Assembly: GCA_026826555.1 (NCBI GenBank)
Contig: JAKSZT010054565.1
Span: 5,454,849-5,518,848 of the forward strand
Reading direction: 5' to 3'
DNA: 64,000 bases
DNA from: Tolypeutes matacus
Lineage: Eukaryota; Chordata; Mammalia; Cingulata; Chlamyphoridae
Made by a program: the position numbers and the translations under genes. This document shows, in pieces, positions 55,224-64,000 of this stretch (positions are counted from its first letter, which is position 1; each line of letters begins with the position of its first letter). Under the pieces are notes generated by a model, which saw nothing but the letters and a program-made list of their open reading frames with translations, searched no databases and had not been told where the DNA came from.

Positions 55224-57535
55224 TTGCTCATAAAGGCACATGGGGTTTCTAAGAATTGGAGAGATACAAATGGGAATCAACCCATGGAATAAGAAAAACT
55301 TTTAAATCTAAGAAGACCAAGGAGAGGAGAGGATGTGGGGAAACTGGAGCTCTCAGACACCACGGCGGGAATGTAAATTTGGCAACAAAGAGCAAAGTTG
55401 CAGCTGCCACTGTGCTCCCCCGGGCATATACCTGAGAATTGCCCACACATCATTTCCATGTCTTGTCCTGTGAGGAGTCCGATGGTCTTGCTGCAAATTC
55501 CCCTGCTTGTCCCTGTCTGAGATTTTCAGTTTTTGCTAAACTCTTATCCTTAACTCTGGATCTACAGTTCAGGCTTCTGTCTCTGCTGTGCTCACCCAGA
55601 TGTGGAGACAGCCTCTGCTCCTAGATTTCCCCTTCACAATATGAGTTACAGGAAGCTGAGTCCTCCAGACTTCAAAACAGGGAGAGAGCCAGCTGAGGTG
55701 GGGGACATGGCACTGGAGCTGGACCTTGCAGAAGGAAATGTGGGAGACATGCAGAATTCCAGGGAGCATGAAAGGTTGTTGGGAAAATAGCAAATTGAAG
55801 GGTGTGCCTGGAGCAGGGGAACTAATGCTGCAGAGGGGCTGAGTCCTGGAGCACCTCGAATGTCAGGTGAGAAGGGAATTCCTGCTAGAAGGACTGGCAG
55901 AGCAAGGAGCTTGCATTGTGGGGGCTAGTCTGGCATGCAAACTTCCTAGGACGTGGCAGCCCCTGTGCATCTGTCACCACTCCTCCAGCCTCGTACTGGG
56001 CCATAGACCCCTCAGAGGCTGCCCACAAGTGCCCATACTGCGCCCTACCCTCTCCCTTGCAGTGACTGCATTTGCACAAACTGCCACCTCTCGCTGATGA
56101 AAAACAGCCCCGGGGGTGAAGACCAAGCCTGCTGGTCCTTTGTGAGCCAGACTCAGCATTCTCTCCAGTGTCATCCACAGTCTCCCAGGTCCAAGCTGCA
56201 GAAGCTGGAAGGACTTCCTGGATTGTTGCAGCTCCTAAATTGTGTTTCTCTTCTGATTGTGACTCTTTTGGTCATAAGTGACAGAAAACACAACTCAAAC
56301 TGGCTAAAGGAAAAAAGCAGAATAGAGTTAGTGGCTTGGGCAACTGGAATGTTTCAGGCACAGCTGGACTCAGGGGCTCAGCGGATGTCAGAAAGACTTG
56401 GTTCCTGTCCTCCATGTTGGCTGAAGTCTCAAGCAGGCGCCCTCCATGCTGTAGTCTGATCTCTTTTCCCAGGACACCCCAGCAGTGAAAGGGTTTCTCT
56501 TTCCTTACAGTTTTGGCAAAAGCCCCAGGCTTACACTCTAGTTGTGTGCCCAACTGGGAACCAGCCAGAGTGACCAGGGATGGGATGCACTGATTGACAA
56601 GCCCACTTGTGAGTGGGAGCCAGGAGTCCTCTACTCCCCCAGCCTCGGAAACCAACGTGGGGAAGAGGGGTTCTTCAAAGGAAAATGGAAGTGCCATTCT
56701 CCAAAGTAGGGGTGGACATGCTGTGCAGGAGAAAAGCAACAGATGCTTGCTTCATCCGTGTGCTCTCCAAGTTTGGGGAGTGTCCAGCCGGAGCCCTGGA
56801 CCCAGTCATCCTTAGTAAGCGTCGCTGATGGAAGTGTGCTTGAGACAGGGTCTCCTATTCCTTGGGCTCTCCAGGTGCTCTGCCCAGGGCCACAGTCTTG
56901 CTGTATTCCCGGAGCTGAGATTCCAGCACAGAACAAAGTCCAGAGTGGCAGGAGGGCAGCATCCTGGAAAGAGTGCTGGGAGAAGGAAAGGGTGATCTGG
57001 AGTGGACACCAGGACAGAAGGGCCAGTAAAGTGAACTGTGAGTCCTCACAACCTCTCTTATTAAGGGGGGGCAGGGGCCATGCACATGTGTAGGTGCTGA
57101 GGTCTGAGACCATGCAGCTCAGAGGTGGCTGGCTTGAAGTAAAGCAAGTAGGAGGCTTCTGCAGGCAGAGCCCCCGGACGCTGCGTTGCCTGCTTTGGCC
57201 CGGCTCCCAGGCTGGAGCCTTCCATCCACAGCAGCCTCAGCTACGGGAGGAGGGCAGGACGTCCACCAGGCAGCGGCTTCCTCCCTTGTCCTGTTCTGCT
57301 TGCTCCAAAGCCGACCCTATGCCCAGCATGAGGAGGGCACTGTGGACAGTGAATCCCCAGACCCAGCAAATTCCAAGTGACATTCAATCAGCTTTTCTGA
57401 GGCCGGGAGACTCCAGAACTCCCTTTTCCTGCCCTTTCAACAGGCCTTGGAAAAGTCTGAAAACAGAAACCCAAAACAAGTGTCTGGATGGAAAAGTGAA
57501 ATACGGGGTCATGAATATGGTAAGTCATCTTGTTA
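55224..57535. other. Mostly single-copy intergenic DNA
   Basis: Possible L2 piece at 55690-55880 (ctggaccttgcagaagga ... cctggagcagggg). Frames of 150-160 codons at 56631-57113 and 57094-57546 show no domain, no codon pattern and no splice context. Confidence 0.45.
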
Positions 57536-58288
57536 GAATTTGCTGATTGATTGATTATAGACTCACTAATCTCCCAGATTCGAATTTACCTGAAGAATAC
57601 GTGATAACGTGTGAATTCTCGTCAAATATTGTAGGGCACTGCCTAACTTGTTTTCTTTAAAGTGACTTATCTGATAATTTTTTTACTTTAAATTCTACAC
57701 GAATATTTCATAAATATCCCATACATTTAATATTTTAACAATTTTACATCATATCTACAGTACTTTAGTACCTGACTTGTATATTTATGTGACTATTGTT
57801 AGAAGTGACTAATTGGGTTTGATTAGCTCCATCATTAATATTCTGTCCATAATTTAACATGCTTCAATAAAATACCCTAAAGCAGTGTAATGATTAGATT
57901 TCAGGAATATGTGTTTTGCAATTAAGTTCCTCTTGATTTTGATATGCAGATGAAGAAATGGTGGTCTCATTTAAAAAAAAAAACTGCCCTTATTAACTCA
58001 GCAGTATACTCTGAAGATTAGGTAAGAAATCCAAGATTTTCTCTTTGTATATGCTAGTTAAAATGTATTTCAATCAAGCCTATGTGGGCAAATCAGATTT
58101 GATTAGTTTAAGTTCACAGTCATTCTATCTAAATGAATAATGTGTCACCTAACATTGCAAAAATTTGATTAATAGTTTATCAGTTAATTAAAAACGGGGT
58201 TTAATTTTTCTTTTTTAGGAAAATGCAAGGTAGATATTCCTTGTGTTCATCATAAATGCAAATTATTTCAGCTTGAATCTATTGTTCC
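57536..58288. other. AT-rich, repeat-poor block; candidate conserved element
   Basis: A sharp drop in GC compared with both sides, no recognisable repeat, and a cluster of TAAT-type homeodomain cores (for example ctaattggg at 57811, cattaata at 57833, gtaatgatta at 57888, gttaattaaa at 58184). This is what conserved developmental enhancers often look like, but conservation cannot be seen from one genome. Confidence 0.25.
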
Positions 58289-58314
58289 TTTTTTTTTTTT
58301 TTTTTTTTTTTTTT
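58289..58314. repeat. Poly(T) tract
   Basis: A run of about 26 T with no element recognised next to it. Confidence 0.85.
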
Positions 58315-59289
58315 GCTTCTTAGCCAACTGGCAAGAAAATAAAGCTCTTAGAAATATCTCTGGGAGGGAGGAGTAGAGAAACTTTCTTTGCTCCATTCGG
58401 CAGTTGCCTCTTGTTTCCCGGCTGCAGAAAGCTCATTCTGGATGGAGTCAGTCACCTGGGCCTGAGCTTTGCCAGGCATCTTGCCTCCTTGCTTTGCCCT
58501 TCTCACACCCCCCACTCCCCTTGTCCCCTTTGACAAGACTCCTTGACAGGTCTGTGTGCACTTGTGTGCACCGTGTGACTTTTCCAACTTTTGCCACCTT
58601 ATTGGTTTAATTCTGTAGGGCAGTAGACAGGGAACCAAAGGAACACCTTTCCCCAGAAACCTGAGACTTGACATTGGAACTGAACAAGATCACTGGCTGG
58701 CTCCCACCGTCCTCTGGACAGGTTATCCACATCCAGTAATGAGGGCACTTGTGTCAGTCACCCAGGCAGCGTCCTTTTGGCAGGAGAGTGGGTTCATCAC
58801 CAAAGGCTGCTGGATCCTTGGCAGGTTCAGCTCAGGGATGGTTTTTCCAGGCATTGGCAGGGGAGTGGCGTCGTGAGACAGGGAAGGAAAAGAAGCCAGT
58901 AGAGAGTGCAGGAATGGGCAAGGACTGCTGCAGGTAGCTCCACCCACCAGGACCTCTGGGAGACAGTGCAGGTGCCCTTGACCCAGCCTCCAGGGAGCTG
59001 GGCTATTTTTCCACCAACTTCGCCTGGTCCTTGAGTGATGGCTGTTCCTGGGGGGGCGGAGGGGGGCATTAGTTCCTGGCACCTCCCTCCTGTCCTACCC
59101 ACAGGAGAGCAGGTCCTTGTGGCCAGAGGTGGCCCCCAAGTGGAGAGTGCCAGGCCCTGGCTCCGCTGCATAAGGAACACAGGCAGGATGTCCCTGGATC
59201 ACCCTCCAGTGGGTCCTATGCTAGTGTGGTCAGTCTTGTCCTCTCTCGGAAATTCATTCTGAGCTTTGGGAGGAACTTGCTGTCCTTCA
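58315..59289. other. Single-copy intergenic DNA
   Basis: No exon or repeat recognised. Confidence 0.45.
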
Positions 59290-59570
59290 GCGTTTACAGA
59301 GAACTGCCCCCTGCCCCAGGCACGATTGTAGGTGCTGTGGCCAGGCTGGGAGACCCACGCTGGGTGATCCTAGATGTGTGCAGAGCTAGGTGGGAAGGGG
59401 CTTACTTTAGCCTGAGTGGTCATGGAGGGATTCTCAGAGGAGGTGTCATTGAGCTGAGACCTAAAGGATAAGAAGGGACTCAATTTTGTCACGATCTGGG
59501 GGAAGGATATTCCAGGCATAGAGAAGAGCATGGGCTCCCAGGCAAGACAAAGTTTGGTGTGTGAGGGTGG
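59290..59570 (+). repeat. L2 LINE 3' region
   Basis: The phrases gaggtgtcattgagctgagacct, aaggataagaaggga and gggggaaggatattccaggca follow the L2 3' order. Confidence 0.65.
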
Positions 59571-61245
59571 AGAGAAAGTCTGTGTGGGTGATTGGAGGGG
59601 CCAAAGGGGAGCAGAGTGGAGAGGACAATGGGAAGGAGGCAGGTGCCTGATCCCAGAGGCCTCCTGCTGGCTTCAGCCCCACCTGCACCTCAGAGTCACT
59701 GTGGAGCTCTTCACACCCAAAAGGAAACCAGAACAGCACCCCAAGCCCCTTGAGTCACCCATTTGGGACAACCTGTGTGCTTTAGGGTCCATAGCTCTGT
59801 ACAGTAAATCTGACGCATGCTCAGGTTTGAGCCCTTCCAAGCTGGGCATTCAAATCGCTCTACTTCAAGATCAATTCCAGTTCCCTGGGAGACTGTGGGA
59901 CTGCATGCTGTTCCTGCCCCGCCCCTCCCTTGGTGCTGCCTGTTTTAAAATGGAGGCTTTCTGACTCTATCCAGGTAAAAAGGTCGGCAGGTTGTGGAGA
60001 GGATCAAAGAGGACAGGACCCGGCAGGGCCCTGGCCTGCGGATGTGTTCAGTTTAACCTCACTGGACCAGACCCACACATCACTGTTGTCTGGAAAGTTC
60101 TAGAGAGAATCTTGGTTGTCTACGGCCCATCTTCCCAAGCTGCCATTTCTGTCATGGTTCCACTGAAGAGCCACATCTCTGGCCCTGGGGCCCCTATTCA
60201 GGACCCTGGGAAGGAGCCCCTGGCCTGGGGTCAGGTTCTGCAGTGGGCAGTTCCTCAGGTCAGGCCCTGACGGGCTGTACATGCCACCGGTCAGCGGGTA
60301 AGGGGGAAGGGACGGCACCATTTGGACACCCTCCCCAAGTGAAAATGATGCACAGCTGGGGTTGAGAAACCCAGGAACTGGTAGGGGTCCTGGGAGGAAG
60401 GTGGGAATTGGATTCTGACCCCGCCTGCCAGGCACTGCCAGATGGGTCCCACAGGATGCCCCAGGCCCCAGGAAGCCAGGCACCAACCAGCCCAGCCAGC
60501 CAGGCCCCTGTAGGAGTGGAAAGTGACTGGATTTCAAGAAACCACACCCTTCCCCTGAGCCATTTAGATCGCAAGGCATCTCATACTGTCCTTTACCAGC
60601 TCTTGGCTAGCTCAGGGCCATCACAGAGGAGGGTCTGCATCTTAAGGGGAATCTGCCTGGCATGGCAGCTTCTGGCTGCCTCCCCACTGCCCCTGGCCAC
60701 CAGCACAGCCTCTAGGGCCCTCAAGGCTACAGAAGCCCAGGCAGCTGTCTTGTGACTCCCCCAGCCCTTTGTCCCTACCTTGGCCCAAGCCGAGCCCCCC
60801 TAAATCCCCCAAGGCAGGGCCTGTTAGTGTGGGGTGGGATAAGGAAGGAAGACCACTCAGCCCAGCCGCCTGTTCCTGAGGAGCCTCGAAGGTGGGACGT
60901 TGTCTCGGAGTCCAGCGAGGACTTACAGGGGTCTCTGTGTGGGTCTGTGTGAAAAGCATGAGCTTGCTAACTGTAAATGTGGTAGATTCCCCATCATCTG
61001 TATAACCTGTGTGGGAAACCGTTCATGATTTACTATACTGGAAGCTTCCAGAAGTGGAAGTGGCTCAAGCTTCTCCTGACCCTTGAGAGGCCAGGTATTG
61101 AGGACAGGGGCTGTGCCCAGGAGGAGAGGACTCTTTTGGTGAAAAGAGGACCCTGGGCTTTAGAGCCAACCTAGAGGAATCCGTAACTGTGAGGCAAACA
61201 TCGATGTGCCATGCATCACAGTCACGGCTTTATCACATACCCACC
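59571..61245. other. Single-copy intergenic DNA
   Basis: GC-rich, with several 100-160-codon frames on both strands that overlap one another and lack domains. I see no gene. Confidence 0.45.
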
Positions 61246-61249
61246 AACT

Positions 61250-61400
61250 CTTACAAACTCTTATCCTCACAAAAAACCTCATGAGGTCAGGCTATTCTTA
61301 TTATCCCCACTTTGCATTTGAAGAAACGGAGGCACAGAAAGGTTAAGCAATTCAACCAGGGTCACAGAGCTTGCAATGGGCAAAGGCAAGATTCAAACAC
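61250..61400 (-). repeat. MIR SINE
   Basis: In plus orientation: cttatcctcacaaaaaacctcatgaggt ... tattatccccactttgcatttgaagaaacggaggcacagaaaggtta ... gggtcacagagctt, a textbook reversed MIR. Confidence 0.85.
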
Positions 61401-61494
61401 AGACAATGGGTTCCAGAGTCCACACACTTCACCTCACCGCCTTGCCACCTCCGAAAATCAGAGCAACAACCTTTGTCTTTGTGTTCATCCAGCC

Positions 61495-61620
61495 CTCTGT
61501 GGAGCATTCACAGCTGGCAAGCAAGCAAGGAGTTACTGTTCCCTTTTTACTCATGAGCAAATCAAGGTGAAGAGTATTCCCAGAGGCCCTTAGTAAGTCA
61601 GTGGTTGGATTAGGGTTGGT
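61495..61620 (-). repeat. MIR-like fragment
   Basis: The run ttcccttttt-actcatgagcaaatcaaggtgaagag ... cttagtaagtcagtggttggattaggg follows the reversed MIR core weakly. Confidence 0.45.
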
Positions 61621-62570
61621 ATGAAAACAAAACCAAGAAACTATCTGCCTCCCAGCTCTGGGCCCTCTGACTCCCTGCCCCCATCTCTGCCTCATCATCC
61701 CAGCACACAGCCAAGGCCCACCCATATTTGAGGGCCAGAACCCTCTGATCCTGGGAAGATGAGAGGAGATAAATTGTCAGCGTCGGGTTTTTTTGGTTTT
61801 GTTTTAAAGAAAGTTCTCTAAAACTCACTAGGATCAAAATTCAAAGATAGCATCTCTCAGGCAAGAACAGGAAGGGCTCTGAGCATTTTGAAAATCAGGA
61901 TTCCATGGGGCCTAGTAGCGTATGTGTCTGTTTGTGTGTGTTTTACTGAGCAACCTTTCCTGTATGAAAGAAACACCGCTAAACTAACCCCAAATATTAG
62001 TGCCCACAGTTTTAGAATTTGGACTGTTTCTCCTTCAAAAGCAACTGTCTAAAAAACCAACAAAAAACAAACAAACAAACAAAGCAACTGTCTAGAAAGA
62101 TGACAAAGTGGACCCGTTTATCTCTGGGCATGGGACTGGAATTACTGGCCTTAAAAATTGCAACTTCGCCCTGCAGCTCTAGTGGCTTTGACTGAATCAG
62201 TGCTTGCTAACGAAGCCTCTATCAGATATTTTGAATTCCAAGTACCAACCCCACATTTGCAGGGAGTCTGTAGGCAGGGCCAGTGGAGCTGTGCCTGTGA
62301 AGTGCTACTTTCTCATCTACTGGACAGCAGGAAACCCCTGCCATCTCTAGGACGTCTCCCTACCCTCCAAAACAAGGGCCAGGAAGAGGCCACATGTGGC
62401 ACCTGAGGCAACCATAAGTCCTGCATCTGCAGCTTGAGGTGGGGAGCCTGGCAGGCCTCCCCTTCCTGGTTGGCTGGTCCCAAGGCCATGGGGGGGTGTG
62501 TGTTAGGGTTTGGGGGGAAATTAGCAAAATGATTTGCTATTTCCATATATGTTGCTCGAGTTCCTAGTCA
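61621..62570. other. Intergenic DNA, no gene seen
   Basis: Contains an AAAC microsatellite at 62057-62085. Otherwise unassigned. Confidence 0.45.
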
Positions 62571-62574
62571 CTCA

Positions 62575-62700
62575 CGTGTCTTTCAACAAATACTTTTGGG
62601 GCACCACGAAAGCACGAGGCCTGGTGCTGAGCCCTCAGTGCAGAAGCTGGAAGAGGGGAGCAAAGAGGAGCCCAGGTCCCTGCCCTCAAAGACACATATC
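62575..62700 (+). repeat. L2 LINE 3' fragment
   Basis: The run gtctttcaacaaatacttttggggcacc ... ggcctggtgctgagccct ... tccctgccctcaaag is an L2 end. Confidence 0.65.
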
Positions 62701-62919
62701 CCAGGGGGGAGGACAGAGAGCCTGTGATCAGCCAACACAGACACAAAGCAGCTGCCCGCTGGAGCTCCAGCGGAGGCAGAGGAGACCTGACCCTAGGCGC
62801 AGGGCTCACAGAGGGGAACCATGCTGAGGACTCAGCAGAGCGGACCTCCTTGTTGGTCAAGGTGATGCCTCATCTGCCAGCCGCTTCTGGGGGCCGGTGT
62901 AGCTCAGGGGAGCTTGAGA

Positions 62920-63000
62920 GAGGCTAAGGACCTGCCCATGGTCACTCACTGCTAAGTGGTAGAGCTGGGATTTGAACAGAGCCTGACGGCTTACACCTCT
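62920..63000 (-). repeat. MIR fragment
   Basis: The run gaggctaaggacctgcccatggtcactcactgctaagtggtagagctgggatttgaacag is a reversed MIR. Confidence 0.75.
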
Positions 63001-64000
63001 CCTCTAGTCAGGCCCAGCCCCACATTTGGGGCTCCGGGGACCAGAGTCAGTTATGAATAACACAGGAGCTGACTGCTGTGGACTCCTGGAATGAAAATGT
63101 CACTTGGACAGCCTTTTTCAGGATGGAGTCATGCTGAGTCATGCGTCATGCCAAAGAGTCCACCCGGATACCCCACCCACCCAGGCCTGAAGTTGGGCAT
63201 CGCTTGGAGGACACTGACATTCTATAGATGCTGCCTAAATAGTCACCAGCAGGCTCCTCTCAGTGGCAATGTGCATCTATTAGTCTGGCTAATAGCCCTG
63301 TGTGCCAAATGAAGTGGGGCATGTGAGAAATCTCACAGCCCATCCCTGCCCCAGGGGGCTGAGGAAGTCTGGGCCAGAAGATAAAGTTGGAGACCCAAGT
63401 GATCAGGCATTGGATGCAATTCCCCATGCTATCATTTCTGAATTTCCCTAAACCCTTGCAGCCCTAGGCCACCTCTTCCAGGAAGCTTGCTATGATTTCA
63501 GTTCTGGGCAAGTTACCAGGTTCTACCCTACCCCCAAACCCCCGCAAAGGCTGATGAATGGGCCCCTGACTCAAAGGCAGCCAAATCGAAGCTCTGCTCT
63601 AGGAGGGATGGTGGGATGGTTAATGGACTCACTCTTGGAAACACAACCTGAGAACTACATGAGAGGCTCGCTCCACTGATAGATGAGCTCAGAAGGAAAA
63701 ATAAGCCAAGATAGGCAGGAGAGTAGCAGAGAGAGCCTGGGAGGCTCATGAGAGCTGGAGGGGGCAGATGCCTGGGGGAGGAACAAAAGATGGATCACAA
63801 AGAGCCTGAGCTAACTGGTCGGCCGCAGGAGTGGAGCTGTGGAGAAGCTGAGTTGTCAGAATGGCAGGTGAAAGGCAGATCCTTCTGCCAAGGGGCTCTG
63901 GATGCTTGGGGCCTCCCACCATCCCCACCTGGAACCCAGGCTCTCAGAAGCTGGTGCTGAGCTGCACCACTTACCCATACCCTGTCCCCTATACTCATAC
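63001..64000. other. Single-copy intergenic DNA
   Basis: No exon, promoter island or recognisable repeat to the window end. Confidence 0.45.

Noticed and set aside
56631..57546. Frames of 150-160 codons on both strands
   Set aside because: They overlap each other on opposite strands, have no recognisable domain and lie in GC-rich DNA where such frames arise by chance.
52600..64000. Search for CCNE1 exons, the next gene expected by human synteny
   Set aside because: No cyclin-box peptide or second CpG island was found, so CCNE1 presumably lies beyond the window.
1..64000. CRISPR arrays, bacterial operons, phage or plasmid modules
   Set aside because: The window is vertebrate genomic DNA; tandem repeats are microsatellites or retroelement parts.

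Overview
This window is mammalian nuclear DNA. The repeat set points to a xenarthran (sloth, anteater or armadillo): tRNA-headed SINEs of the armadillo DAS type, L1 copies with a long unusual 3' UTR, and abundant MaLR-type solo LTRs. I favour a sloth or anteater over an armadillo because the commonest SINE here is a short form, but that is inference. There is no prokaryotic or organellar sequence.

Only one functional gene edge is visible. On the minus strand, 1024-1134 is coding exon 1 of URI1 (unconventional prefoldin RPB5 interactor). It sits in a CpG island (about 780-1640) and has a clean splice donor. Positions 1-1023 are the start of URI1 intron 1. Everything above about 1640 is upstream intergenic DNA. 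In human the next gene upstream of URI1 is CCNE1, but I found no CCNE1 exon, so the window seems to lie wholly inside that gap.

The intergenic part is a stack of retroelements. From 2.9 to 8.1 kb is a broken class I endogenous retrovirus with two LTRs, an arginine-tRNA-like primer binding site and an L1 in its body. From 8.3 to 12.0 kb is a 5'-truncated L1. From 12 to 18.6 kb is mostly single-copy DNA with MER5, MIR and MaLR pieces. From 18.6 to 35.2 kb is a 16-kb pile of minus-strand L1s nested in one another; it includes a nearly full-length L1 (24561-30511) that has a 5' UTR, ORF1, ORF2 and a 15-bp target duplication but no 3' UTR. From 35.7 to 47.1 kb come solo LTRs with 5-bp duplications, a 1.7-kb poly(A)-tailed repeat of unknown class (40579-42467) and more SINEs. 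A dead processed copy of KLHDC3 (about 47956-49729, minus strand) sits in an old L1 with an 18-bp duplication. From 51.7 to 52.6 kb one LTR is inserted in another. From 52.6 kb to the end the DNA is mostly single-copy, with MIR and L2 relics and one AT-rich, repeat-poor block (57.5-58.3 kb) that could be a conserved non-coding element.

No operon-like or cooperating gene system is present. The content is one housekeeping promoter plus a layered record of LINE-driven and LTR retrotransposition. All repeat boundaries without a stated target duplication are approximate, and family names come from recognition by eye.
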